From: Burkholderiales bacterium
GTDB taxonomy: Bacteria; Pseudomonadota; Gammaproteobacteria; Burkholderiales; SG8-41
DNA length: 25,663 nucleotides
NCBI GenBank assembly: GCA_019746155.1
Contig: JAIESJ010000139.1
Span: 1-25,663 of the forward strand
Direction of reading: 5' to 3'
Positions 1 through 7,707 of this stretch are shown in pieces. The position numbers and the translations under genes are program-made. Under the pieces are notes generated by a model. That model saw only the letters and a list, made by a program, of their open reading frames with translations, did no database searches and was not told the origin of the DNA. Numbering within the stretch: position 1 is the first letter of the stretch; each line of letters begins with the position of its first letter.

Positions 1-800
1 TCCATCGAGGAAGCGGTCTCCTCCAGCGAGGAGGCCTGCTCTTCCGTCCTCTGCGACAAATCGGCGTTGCCGGAGGCGATTTGTTTCGCACCTATGCTGA
101 TAGAACCGGCCATATCGCGGATCTGGCTTATCAAGGCATGCAGCTTCTCCATCGTCTTGTTGAATGCGGCAACCATTTGCCCCAACTCATCATTGGTTTT
201 CACTTCGATCCTGGCGGTCAAATCGCCTTCGCCCTGTGCGAGCAGGGTGAAGCCTTCCAGAATCTTCGCCGCCGGACGAGCTATTGCCCTTACGATCAAT
301 GTCAGCCCGAGTGCAAGCAACATGAGCACCACTAGAACGCTCGTGATCACGATCGTGACGCTGGTACGCAAAGCCTCATGCAACACTGTGGTCTTATATC
401 CGACTTTGACTTTACCGATCGCCTTGCCGTCGGGCTCGATGATGTCGCGCTCATATATGATCAGCGCAGACTGATCGGCAGGTGCTTTCATGAGATTCCC
501 GGCGAGCGATTTGGCAGAGGCGTCGTAAAACTCGGCAAAGGCGACGTCGCGATCATTCGTCGCTTCCTTGACAAAATTTTCCAGGGCTGAAAGATCATAG
601 TTGGTCACGTACGGTGCGCTGATTTTGCCAAGCATGGTTGCCAGACTGTCCGCCTTGGATTCCATCATGGAACGAAGCACCCTGTTCTGCTGGGCGATCA
701 TCGCACCTCCCAGCGCGCTGAGCAGGACTGTAACAAGCAGCAACGTGGGCACCAGCAATTTTTTGCTGATAGAGTCGAATCTCAACAGACGTAATTTCAT
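1..800 (-). CDS. Methyl-accepting chemotaxis protein, 3' end outside the window
   Basis: The frame is open from the ATG at 800 to the window edge (266 codons seen). The order is TM1 (about residues 14-36), a short periplasmic domain (about 37-145), TM2 (about 147-172), a HAMP region (about 173-225) and the start of the methylation helix, with the typical DLSQRTEEQASSLEETA text near residues 247-263. It should be an inner-membrane receptor that feeds CheA/CheW. The conserved signalling tip lies beyond the edge. A strong Shine-Dalgarno (AAGGAGG) sits before the start. The start overlaps the stop of the upstream fragment as ATGA, so translation is probably coupled. The ligand cannot be inferred. 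Confidence 0.9.
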   Translation of the reverse strand, partial: MKLRLLRFDSISKKLLVPTLLLVTVLLSALGGAMIAQQNRVLRSMMESKADSLATMLGKISAPYVTNYDLSALENFVKEATNDRDVAFAEFYDASAKSLAGNLMKAPADQSALIIYERDIIEPDGKAIGKVKVGYKTTVLHEALRTSVTIVITSVLVVLMLLALGLTLIVRAIARPAAKILEGFTLLAQGEGDLTARIEVKTNDELGQMVAAFNKTMEKLHALISQIRDMAGSISIGAKQIASGNADLSQRTEEQASSLEETASSM

Positions 801-1015
801 TGTCTTGCCTCCTTAAATCGCGTGACGGGAGGTGAGGCCGGATCGTAGGGCGAAGGGACCGCTTGCGTGATGTAAACGCCCCCACCATCGCTTCCGGCCT
901 CCTTGATAAAGTCCGCAGTGCCCACGAATGAAACATTCAGGAACTTGGGATTGAAACCCGACGCCCTCGCTTTTTTGACGAAGGTGCTGGTTTTCATCGT
1001 TTGGTTTCCTTTCAT
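797..1015 (-). pseudogene. Fragment of a branched-chain amino-acid-type periplasmic binding protein
   Basis: This 72-codon frame matches an internal segment of ABC substrate-binding proteins of the LivK/Peripla_BP_6 type. It carries the characteristic KARASGFNPKF, NVSFVGTADF and GGGVYITQ blocks. There is no signal peptide, N-lobe or remaining C-lobe, whereas full proteins are about 370-400 residues. A second in-frame ATG at 997 has the better ribosome site (AAAGGA), so the translated piece may be only 66 residues. Its stop overlaps the receptor start (ATGA). It cannot work as a binding protein. If kept at all, it would serve as a leader cistron driving translation of the receptor. Confidence 0.75.
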
Positions 1016-1023
1016 ACGTATAC

Positions 1024-1068
1024 TTCACTCAAATCGTTTACCTTCATACGTGTCCCGGTTTGAGTGAA
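1024..1068 (-). repeat. Inverted repeat upstream of the binding-protein fragment
   Basis: A perfect 10-bp inverted repeat, TTCACTCAAA at 1024-1033 and TTTGAGTGAA at 1059-1068, lies just upstream of the minus-strand fragment and receptor genes. Inside it the arms continue with one wobble and two more pairs, giving a possible 13-bp RNA stem with a loop of about 19 nt. It could be an operator or a leader hairpin. No function is proven. Confidence 0.5.
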
Positions 1069-1137
1069 CAACCACCGGCTGCAAGGCGGTGGCTTCGACG
1101 GGCGTCGCCTTGAAGGCGACTGCGACAACACAGCACA

Positions 1138-1254
1138 GCCCCTCCCTTGCGCGTAGCGCGGGGGAGGGGCAGGGAGGGGGCAAGATGTCCGAGATCATGT
1201 GTGGGTTACAGCACCCCGCCCCCATCCCGCCCTTCCCCCGCAAGCGGGGGAAGG
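1138..1254. repeat. REP-like pair of GC-rich hairpins
   Basis: Two neighbouring palindromes of CCCTCCC/GGGAGGG and CTTCCCCCG/CGGGGGAAG type sit between the shortened cheW and the binding-protein fragment. Such paired C/G-run palindromes often occur as dispersed intergenic repeats in GC-rich proteobacteria. Copy number cannot be judged from this window. Confidence 0.45.
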
Positions 1255-1325
1255 AGTCTTGATTCTGCTGCGCCTGAAGGCGAGGGGTTCCACCATCCCC
1301 GGAAGCGACACTAATTAACGGGAAC

Positions 1326-1631
1326 CTATTGCAGCGTCGCCTGTTCCATCAGCGCCATGTCGGCGTCGGACATCAGCTTCTCGATGTCCACCAGAATCAG
1401 CATCCGATCATTCACCGTGCCCGGCCCCGTGATGTACTGGGTGTCAAACGACGACGAGAAATCCGGCGCGTTGGCGATATGGGTCACCGCCTCATAGCCG
1501 CGGATTTCCTGCACTTTCAGGATCTCGACCCCGTAATCTTCGTTGCCGAGGGTGAACGACAGGAATTCGCTGTTAGGGATCGCCACCGCGGCTTGGGCGG
1601 AGGCAACGCTGCTGGATACTGTTTGTGTCAT
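1326..1631 (-). pseudogene. cheW: CheW with an internal in-frame deletion
   Basis: The N-terminal half (FLSFTLGNEDYGVEILKVQEI, about residues 24-44) and the C-terminal end (SFDTQYITG and RMLILVDIEKLM) are clearly from a CheW coupling protein. The protein has 101 residues instead of the usual 160 or so. The text passes directly from the NAPDF motif at about residue 57 to the SSSFDTQY block, skipping about 65 residues that normally form the middle of the beta-barrel pair and the receptor/CheA contact surface. Reading frame is kept. The second boundary in intact CheW proteins usually also reads APxF, so a deletion between short repeats is plausible. It should not fold as a normal CheW. Its former partner may be the receptor at 1-800. 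Confidence 0.75.
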
Positions 1632-1827
1632 TTATCAAACTCTCTTCTTCAAAGAGCGGCACGAAGTGTGACTTTTTCCAATACCATGCTTGCTAAGGTG
1701 ATATCGGCGGCGCATGACTGAACTTTAGGCTGCCTGTCGGCAATGCCCCCACGACACGTTAGCGGAACGCCCGGTTGCGGGAGCGCGGGCAGACAAGCAG
1801 CGTAACTCGGGTATAAGACGAATCCTG

Positions 1828-1862
1828 AAAAAGCAACGGCCGGGCACATGGCCCGGCCGTTG
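1828..1862 (-). terminator. Rho-independent terminator of the yccA-like gene
   Basis: A perfect 12-bp stem (1834-1845 with 1851-1862) and a 5-nt loop are followed on the minus strand by C and five Ts (1832-1828). It lies 23 bp past the stop codon of the yccA-like gene, as expected for an intrinsic terminator. Confidence 0.88.
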
Positions 1863-1885
1863 TTTACGCCTTTGCGGTTCCGCCT

Positions 1886-2587
1886 CTAGTCGCGCTGGCC
1901 GGTGAGCGCCATCAGCAGCTGCAGCAGGTTGGCAAAGATATTGAACAGGCTCATGTAGACGCCCGTCGTCGCCATGATGTAGTTGGTTTCACCGCCGTTG
2001 ACGATGCGGGACAGATCGTGCAGCAGGAACAGCGAGAACACCACCACCACCAGCGCGGAGATGGTGAGCGCCAGCGCCGGGATCTGCAGGAACATGTTGG
2101 CGATCATTGCCAGCAGCAGCACGATCATGCCGACGAACAGGAACTTGCCCATGAAGCTGAAATCCCTGCGCGTCGTGGTCGCGATCGCGCCCATGATGAA
2201 CAACACGATCCCGGTGCCGCCGGCTGCGAGACCTACCAGCTGCGGACCGTTCTTCAGCGTCAGCGCGACGCTGAGCAGGGGCCCCAGGAACCATCCCAGC
2301 AGGAAAGTCATGCCGAGCAGCAGCACCACGCCCCAGCCGTTGTTGCGGTTGGCGGCGATCGCAAACTGCAAACCGATCACGCCGCCGAGCATTAGAACAA
2401 AACTGAGAATCGGATTCTGGATAATGATGCTGGCGGTATTGATGCCGATCATCGCACCCGCCACGGTCGGCACCATGGTGAGCGCCAGCAGCAAATAGGT
2501 GTTGCGCAATACCCGCTGTTGTTCCAGGGCAATGCCTTGTGCGCCTATCCGTTGGGCTGTCTGGCTGGCCTGCATTTCATGTTGCAT
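1886..2587 (-). CDS. yccA: BI-1/YccA family inner-membrane protein
   Basis: The 233-residue protein is almost entirely hydrophobic, with about seven membrane segments after a short polar N-terminus (1-25). Blocks shared with E. coli YccA are visible: VLRNTYLLLALT near residue 26, the TTRRDFSFMG loop near 138, FLQIPAL, and GGETNYI near 198 followed by YMSLFNIF. YccA belongs to the Bax inhibitor-1 (TMBIM) family. In E. coli it binds the membrane protease FtsH and moderates its activity. The start has a strong GAGGAG ribosome site. The gene stands alone, with its own terminator. Family membership is secure; the FtsH role is transferred from E. coli. Confidence 0.9.
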   Translation of the reverse strand: MQHEMQASQTAQRIGAQGIALEQQRVLRNTYLLLALTMVPTVAGAMIGINTASIIIQNPILSFVLMLGGVIGLQFAIAANRNNGWGVVLLLGMTFLLGWFLGPLLSVALTLKNGPQLVGLAAGGTGIVLFIMGAIATTTRRDFSFMGKFLFVGMIVLLLAMIANMFLQIPALALTISALVVVVFSLFLLHDLSRIVNGGETNYIMATTGVYMSLFNIFANLLQLLMALTGQRD

Positions 2588-2802
2588 ACTTATTCTCCTC
2601 TGAGTAATCGAATGATTCTCTCGGATGTAAGACTACCTAAAGTCCCCGAAAGTTTCAATGTTTCCAGCTTGATTCGGGCCGGGACACGTGGCACAAGCGA
2701 TTGATAATACATGTTATTATAGAGTGCAAACGTTGCATAGCTGGTGTCACGGGAAGCGGGCGGCGTATTTTGCCGGAGCTAGAACCGGCGGAATGGCAAG
2801 CC

Positions 2803-2890
<88 letters not shown>

Positions 2891-2952
2891 ATGATGTGAC
2901 ATAAGTAATTGTATTAATTTAATTTATTAAGCAATTCCCTGCTTTGTTCTTA

Positions 2953-4312
2953 GGTAGAGTCCACGGAAGGGGTGTAAATCCACGCTGATGGCGGTAGCCA
3001 TCGAAATCTCCGGTAAGGTTGAGTTTGCGAAGACAGCAACCAGACCAAAGGAGAAGACGATGGCTGACAACAGCATGGCATTTGCGGAGTGGATAAAGCG
3101 ACAGGACGGCGAGGATTTTCTGCGCTCGCTGGAGGAGACGGTGCGGGCCCGGCTGATGGACTATGAGGCTTCTGGCGTTGCAGGCGCCGGACTGCACGAG
3201 CGTACCGGGGAGCGGCAGGCGTATCGCAACGGCTACCGGGAACGCACGCTCGACACCCGCTTGGGCACGTTGGACTTGCGCATCCCGAAGCTTCGCAGCG
3301 GCAGCTACTTCCCGTCCTTTCTGGAACCGAGAAGGCTCTCGGAGAAGGCGATGGCGGCGGTGGTGCAGGAAGCCTGGATCGGCGGCGTGTCCACCCGCAA
3401 GGGGGACGACCGGGTGCAAGCCTTGGGGCTAACGGGCATCAGCAAATCCCAGGTGTCGGCCCTGTGCGAAGAGATCGACGAGCGGGGGGCTCGTTCCTCA
3501 ATCGGCCGATCGAGGGCGAATGGCCCTATCTGGGGCTGGAGGCCACCTACCTCAAGGTGCGGCAAGGCGGACGCGTGGGTCTCGGTGGCGGCGATAATCG
3601 CCTGCGCGGTGAACCAGGCCGGCCGGCGCGAGATCCTGGGGCTGGCCATCGGCGAGTCGGAGGCCCGTCCGTTGTGGGTGAGGTTTCTGAACAGCCTGAA
3701 GCAGCGCGGGCTCACCGGCGTGAAGCGGGTGATTCCGGACGCGCTACGCCGGGCTGAAGGCCGCGGTCGCACAGGTGTTCTGCGCCGCCTGGCAGCGCTG
3801 CCGGGTGCATTTCATGAGGAACTTCCTGGCCTGTGTGCCAAAGGTGAGCCAGGCGATGGTCAGCGCGCTGATCCGCCCGGTGTTCGTGCAACCGGATGCG
3901 GCGTCTGCCCATCAGACCTGGCGTCAGGTGGCCGACCAGTTGCGCGCCCGCTTCCCGAAAGCGGCGGCGCTGATGGACGAGGCGGAAGAGGATGTGCTGG
4001 CGTATTTCACGTATCCGGCGGCACACCGGGTGAAACTGTACTCGGCCAACACCTTGGAGCGGCTGGACAAGGAAGTGAAGCGCCGGGCCAACGTCGTCGG
4101 CATCTTCCCGAATGAGGCCAGCATTCTGCGTCTGATCGGCGCGGTGCTGATGGAGCAGAACGAGGACTGGTAGCTGCAGCATCGCTATCTGCCACAGCAC
4201 TCGATGACGGACATCCCGATGGGGATGCCGAGCCGGCGAGCTTGCCGGCGGCAGCATAGAAATCCCCTCAACCTGCCGGAGATCAATTTACACCAGCTTG
4301 ACGGACGCTACC
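2953..4312 (+). mobile_element. Decayed IS256-family insertion sequence
   Basis: The element is about 1.36 kb, normal for IS256. Its ends are imperfect 27-bp inverted repeats at 2953-2979 and 4286-4312. Read inward, both begin GGTAG, then share GTCC, AAG and GTGTAAAT. The flanks, TGTTCTTA on the left and CCGAAGAG on the right, do not match, so no 8-9 bp target duplication remains. One flank may therefore have been rearranged after insertion. It lies 62 bp after tRNA-Ser. The transposase inside is broken, so the copy is not autonomous. Confidence 0.82.
3060..4212 (+). pseudogene. IS256-family (mutator-type) transposase, frameshifted
   Basis: The ATG at 3060 follows a good AAAGGAG site. Conserved IS256 text appears in successive frames: RNGYRERTLDTRLGTLDLR and SGSYFPSFLEPRR; then RPIEGEWPYL and EATYLKVRQGG; then SVAAIIACAVNQAGRREILG; then WQRCRVHFMRN, VADQLR and VVGIFPNEASILRLIGA. 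Frame changes fall at the G6 run 3484-3489, near 3574-3582 and near 3740-3750. A TAG at 4171-4173 interrupts a continuing match (LQHRYLPQHSM), probably TTG turned to TAG. Intact relatives are about 400 residues with a DDE catalytic core. At least three frameshifts and one nonsense codon make it inactive unless the homopolymer shifts are sequencing errors. Confidence 0.88.
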
Positions 4313-4385
4313 CCGAAGAGGCCGGACGGGGCCGTTGCCACAGTGGGCGATCGGGAATACGATATTCGAAGCGTCGTAGCGCACA

Positions 4386-4646
4386 GTGGTCAATATCCGG
4401 CCCAACTTCGAGATCGGCTCTGCCGGGGTTTTCTGCGAGCGCCTCGACGATTACCCGCGGGGCATCGCCGCCGAGGGCCGTGAGAGGGTACGCTTTTGTC
4501 TGATCCGCGACGGATGGCGCTGGGTGGAGCAAGAGCCGTATAGGAAATTTTGCGAGATCCTTGGTGCGCCGCCGCTAGCCAACCGCATGGGCCCGTGGAA
4601 CAGAGGGCGACCAGCGAAGGGCGCAGCGAAGTCCGACGCAAAATGA
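4386..4646 (+). CDS. Hypothetical protein, not recognised
   Basis: An 86-codon frame opens with GTG two codons after an in-frame stop, with no convincing ribosome site. The peptide is charged and has a cluster of tryptophans and tyrosines in its middle (CLIRDGWRWVEQEPYRKF) and a basic, low-complexity tail. No family is recognised. It could be the tail of a gene whose upstream part was removed when the IS element arrived, or a chance frame in GC-rich DNA. Confidence 0.3.
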   Translation: MVNIRPNFEIGSAGVFCERLDDYPRGIAAEGRERVRFCLIRDGWRWVEQEPYRKFCEILGAPPLANRMGPWNRGRPAKGAAKSDAK

Positions 4647-4692
4647 ACAAGACATGTAGAGGCTTGGTAACGTCGAATGGAAAAACTCTTGC

Positions 4693-4714
4693 GCAAGCAA
4701 GCAAGCAAGCAAGC
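4693..4714. repeat. Short tandem repeat (GCAA)5
   Basis: Five and a half perfect copies of GCAA lie between the hypothetical frame and the globin remnant. Tetranucleotide repeats can drive phase variation, but no intact reading frame crosses this one. Confidence 0.85.
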
Positions 4715-4767
4715 CTGACCTCCGCCGCTTCGGTCGCGGTTTCATAGACGGGCCCGGGAGCCGGGGG

Positions 4768-5130
4768 ATGAAGCTCGATGAGGCGGCGGCCGCCCTGGCC
4801 CGGGCGATCGAGAACGACGCGCAGGCAATCGCCAAGCGCAAGGACATTCCGGAAGCTCGGCACAGCCGATGTACGGCTACTCATGGCGCTCACGAGCGCT
4901 TGTGCGGCACACAGCGCCGGTTCTTGGATGCGTTTTTCTTCCCTCTCTTCAAGTTCGAAAAGGCCAGCCATCTCATCCCGGAAGGCGGATTCCTTGAGCG
5001 TCTGAAGTGCGCCCAGGCGGCGTACTTTAGCAGCGTGGCCACGGGGGATTGCGGGCCGGATTCCCTCCTCCGCCGCCCGCGCATGGGCGCCCTGCTCATC
5101 GGGCTTGAGCTCAAGTGGCAGTCCTTCGAG
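4768..5130 (+). pseudogene. Protoglobin (globin-coupled sensor) remnant
   Basis: The frame starting at 4768 contains, from about 4918, the pattern of a protoglobin sensor domain: FLDAFFFPLFKFEKA, then LERLKCAQAAYF, then GLELKW. The preceding helix, LGTADVRLLMAL, is in the next frame (about 4850-4890), so there is at least one frameshift near 4918. In globin-coupled sensors the segment before GLxxKW carries the proximal haem histidine. Here it reads RMGALLIGL, two residues short and without a histidine. The domain breaks off right after ELKW, where intact proteins continue with a YLGAY-type block and then an output domain. It is a dead haem sensor, perhaps once the receptor at the head of the operon that follows. 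Confidence 0.65.
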
Positions 5131-5152
5131 TCACGCGAAAAAAGGGAGGGCG

Positions 5153-5611
5153 ATGGTTTCGTTTAACCGTCTGGTTGGTTTTGCGCTGGATGACATCCGT
5201 TATGCGCTGCCGTTGGCCGGCGTCGAGCGGGCAGTTCGCGCGGTGGAAATCACGCCTCTCCCGGATGCTCCTGACGTCATCCTGGGTGTGATCAACGTCC
5301 AAGGCCGGGTCGTGCCGGTGGCCGACATCCGCAGGCGCTTTCGCCGGCCTACGCGGGACATCGCCCTCAGCGACCAAATCGTCATCGCGCACACTACCAA
5401 CCGTCCCCTCGCGCTCGTGGCGGATGCGGTCTTTGGCATCGTGGAATACTCCGAGCGGGAAGTTGTCGCCTCGGAAAGGATTCTCCCCGACCTGGAATAC
5501 GTGGAGGGCATCGCGAAAATCGAGGGTGGCCTAATTCTCATCCACAACCTGGACAAGTTCCTCGCATTGGATGAAGAAAACTCGCTGGAACGGGCGATGA
5601 AGAATGCCTGA
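5153..5611 (+). CDS. cheW: CheW-like coupling protein, first in Wsp-like operon (WspB position)
   Basis: The 152-residue protein is a single CheW domain that bridges receptor and CheA in the chemosensory array. Typical blocks are LVGFALDDIRYALPL at the N-terminus, VILGVINVQGRVVPVADI (about 42-59), LALVADAVFGIVE (about 84-96) and the C-terminal GGLILIHNLDKFL. The ATG at 5153 is chosen because GGGAGG lies just before it; an upstream ATG at 5105 would add 16 residues over globin debris. It overlaps the next gene by 8 bp. Gene order corresponds to WspB of the Pseudomonas Wsp system, where two CheW proteins serve one receptor complex. Confidence 0.92.
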   Translation: MVSFNRLVGFALDDIRYALPLAGVERAVRAVEITPLPDAPDVILGVINVQGRVVPVADIRRRFRRPTRDIALSDQIVIAHTTNRPLALVADAVFGIVEYSEREVVASERILPDLEYVEGIAKIEGGLILIHNLDKFLALDEENSLERAMKNA

Positions 5612-7055
5612 GGCGGATACGCGAATGGCTTTGCAAGATTCGCTTTTGTCCCGTCTAAGCGATTCTCTGATCGCACAGATGGGTCTGCATTTTCCGAGGG
5701 AACGCTGGGGCGATCTCGAGCGGGGAATCGCGGCCGCGGCGCACGGGTTCGGATTTACGGAAACGCAATCGTGCCTCCGCTGGCTCGTCGCCGCGCCCCT
5801 GACGCGAAATCAGATCGAGATCCTCGCCGGCCATCTGACCGTGGGCGAGACCTATTTCTTCCGCGACAAGAGGAGCTTCGAGGTCCTCGAGGAGCATGTG
5901 TTTCCGGAGCTGATCCGCGCCCGTGACGGCATGGGAGAGCGGCGGTTGCGCGTCTGGAGCGCGGGCTGCTGCACGGGCGAGGAGCCCTACTCGATCGCCA
6001 TGCTCCTCGACCGGCTGATCCCGAACATCAGGGAATGGAACGTCTCCATTCTCGCCACGGACATCAATCCGGAGTCTCTGCGCAAGGCAGTGCAGGGCGT
6101 GTACGGCGAATGGTCGTTCCGCGACGCGCCGGCCTGGCTCCGGGAGCGGTATTTCAAGCGGAGGAAGGACAGACGCTTCGAGATACGCCCGCATATCAGG
6201 AAGAGGGTGACGTTTTCCTACCTCAATCTCGCCGACGATGATTATCCCTCGCTCTCGAACGACTCGAATGCGATGGACGTGATCTTGTGCCGGAACGTGC
6301 TGATGTATTTCGCCGCGGAGCGCGCCAAGAAAGTCGTCGGGAACCTGCGCCGCGCTCTCTTCGACGGCGGCTGGCTGATCACCAGCCCCACGGAAACCTC
6401 GAGCACCTTGTTTTCCGCGTTCACGGCGGTCGAGTTCCCCGGTGTCGTCCTCTATCGCAAGATGGCGGACCCCGGGCTGCGGCCCGTCGTTGTCAGGCAT
6501 CAGGGCCCGGTGTTGGACGAAGAACCAGAAGCTTTGCACCCATGCCGAGCGTTGATGGTGCCGCAGCAGCCTGCCGTTCCCGAGGGACCACACAGCGAGG
6601 TTCAATCGCAACGGCACGATGAGGATGGAGCGCCATGCCAAAGAGCGCGGATCTGTGCCAATCAGGGTAAGCTTGACGAGGCGATCGCATGGTGCGAAAA
6701 GGCGATCGCCGCCGACAAGCTGAATCCGGCGCCCCATTATCTCCTTGCCACCATCCAGCAGGAGTGTGGGCAACGCGACGCGGCCGCGCAGTCGCTCAAG
6801 CGTGCGCTCTACCTTGATCCGAATTTCGTGCTGGCACATTTCGCGTTGGGCGCCCTTCGCCTGTCGCAAGGTCAGCGCCGGGAGGCGGAGCGGCATTTTG
6901 ACAACGTGCTCGCACTGCTTCATGCGCATTCGCAGGACGAGATCCTGTCGGAGTCAGAGGGGCTGACCGCAGGCCGGCTTGGCGAGATCATCGCGTCCAT
7001 GCGGTCGAGCCTGCCGCGTGCGGCCGCCGGGCACGCACGAGGAGAAGCCGCATGA
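5604..7055 (+). CDS. cheR: CheR receptor methyltransferase with C-terminal TPR repeats (WspC-like)
   Basis: This 483-residue protein methylates glutamates on chemoreceptors using S-adenosylmethionine. Visible parts are the N-terminal CheR helical domain (about 10-80), GETYFFRD (81-88), the SAM-binding loop VWSAGCCTGEEPYS (117-130), ATDIN (151-155) and CRNVLMYF (229-236). A proline-rich linker (about 300-345) leads to TPR-like helices (about 345-440; KLDEAIAWCEKAIAADKLNP and RALYLDPNFVLAHFALG). The CheR-TPR fusion is characteristic of WspC and FrzF-type systems rather than of flagellar CheR. It overlaps the cheW genes on both sides (8 bp before, 4 bp after), so expression is coupled. Confidence 0.95.
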   Translation: MPEADTRMALQDSLLSRLSDSLIAQMGLHFPRERWGDLERGIAAAAHGFGFTETQSCLRWLVAAPLTRNQIEILAGHLTVGETYFFRDKRSFEVLEEHVFPELIRARDGMGERRLRVWSAGCCTGEEPYSIAMLLDRLIPNIREWNVSILATDINPESLRKAVQGVYGEWSFRDAPAWLRERYFKRRKDRRFEIRPHIRKRVTFSYLNLADDDYPSLSNDSNAMDVILCRNVLMYFAAERAKKVVGNLRRALFDGGWLITSPTETSSTLFSAFTAVEFPGVVLYRKMADPGLRPVVVRHQGPVLDEEPEALHPCRALMVPQQPAVPEGPHSEVQSQRHDEDGAPCQRARICANQGKLDEAIAWCEKAIAADKLNPAPHYLLATIQQECGQRDAAAQSLKRALYLDPNFVLAHFALGALRLSQGQRREAERHFDNVLALLHAHSQDEILSESEGLTAGRLGEIIASMRSSLPRAAAGHARGEAA

Positions 7056-7681
7056 ACGCCAGCAGGCCAACGTCAAGACAAGCAGCGATCGATTGGCGCG
7101 ACGTCGAGCGACGGCTGGAAACGGCGCGCAGCGCGATCGAGCGCGCTTGTGCGCCGTCTGCCGAGGAGACGAAGCGGGTCCTGAGGGAAAGGGCACAGGT
7201 GCTCGCCCGGGAGCCGGCGCAGGCGGAAGCCGACGGCGAACACATCGAGGTCGTGGAATTTCGCCTGGCTCACGAGCGATACGGCGTCGAATCGCGTTAC
7301 GTCCGGGAAGTCTATCCGCTGGAAAACCTGACACCGCTGCCGTGCACGCCGGTATTTGTCCTCGGCATCGTCAACGTCCGCGGCGAGATCCTCTCGGTCA
7401 TCGACATCAAGAAATTCTTCGGTCTGCCGGAGAAGGGGTTGACTGACCTCAACAAGATCATCGTTCTTCGGTCCGAAAACATGCTTTTCGGCATCCTGGC
7501 GGACGCCGTGGCCGGCGTGCGCCGCGTTCCACTCTCCGGCATCCAGCCTTCCCTACCCACGCTCACGGGCATCCGGGCAGAGTATCTCAAGGGTGTGACG
7601 CCCGAGCGCACGGTCATCCTCGATGCAGAAAAACTTCTGACCGACGAGAAGATCGTCGTGCAAGAGCAGGTGTCCGCGTAG
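7052..7681 (+). CDS. cheW: CheW-like coupling protein with N-terminal helical extension (WspD-like)
   Basis: The 209-residue protein has a charged helical N-terminal region (about 1-62) and then a CheW domain with VVEFRLAHERYGV, FVLGIVNVRGEILSVIDIKKFF (in two adjoining blocks, about 100-122) and TVILDAEKLL near the end. WspD of Pseudomonas also carries an N-terminal extension, while plain CheW is about 160 residues. The start overlaps the cheR stop (ATGA). It is expected to couple the receptor to the CheA hybrid. What the extension binds is unknown. Confidence 0.92.
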   Translation: MNASRPTSRQAAIDWRDVERRLETARSAIERACAPSAEETKRVLRERAQVLAREPAQAEADGEHIEVVEFRLAHERYGVESRYVREVYPLENLTPLPCTPVFVLGIVNVRGEILSVIDIKKFFGLPEKGLTDLNKIIVLRSENMLFGILADAVAGVRRVPLSGIQPSLPTLTGIRAEYLKGVTPERTVILDAEKLLTDEKIVVQEQVSA

Positions 7682-7707
7682 GGTGCGACGGATACAGGCT
7701 TCTGACC

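Larger units (their letters stand above)
1016..1325. other. Non-coding spacer with two GC-rich hairpins
   Basis: No credible gene is seen. The spacer holds the inverted repeat at 1024-1068 and two GC-rich hairpins. One has GCCCCTCCC (1138-1146) pairing with GGGAGGGGC (1162-1170). The other has CCTTCCCCCG (1231-1240) pairing with CGGGGGAAGG (1245-1254) around a CAAG loop. Neither is followed by a T-run on either strand, so they look more like dispersed REP-type hairpins than intrinsic terminators. Confidence 0.5.
4313..4767. other. Unassigned region right of the IS256 element
   Basis: This stretch holds one weak open frame (4386-4646) and a short GCAA repeat (4693-4714). No known family, RNA or terminator is recognised. 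With the missing target duplication it may be foreign or rearranged sequence. Confidence 0.4.

Noticed and set aside
2701..2722. Promoter TTGATA...TATTAT for the tRNA
   Set aside because: The two boxes are only 8 bp apart and no properly spaced pair was found, so it is not listed.
5105..5152. Earlier start of the first cheW
   Set aside because: The extra 16 residues come from globin debris and lack a ribosome site.
5655..6929. 424-codon minus-strand frame
   Set aside because: Antisense of cheR, whose motifs are complete.
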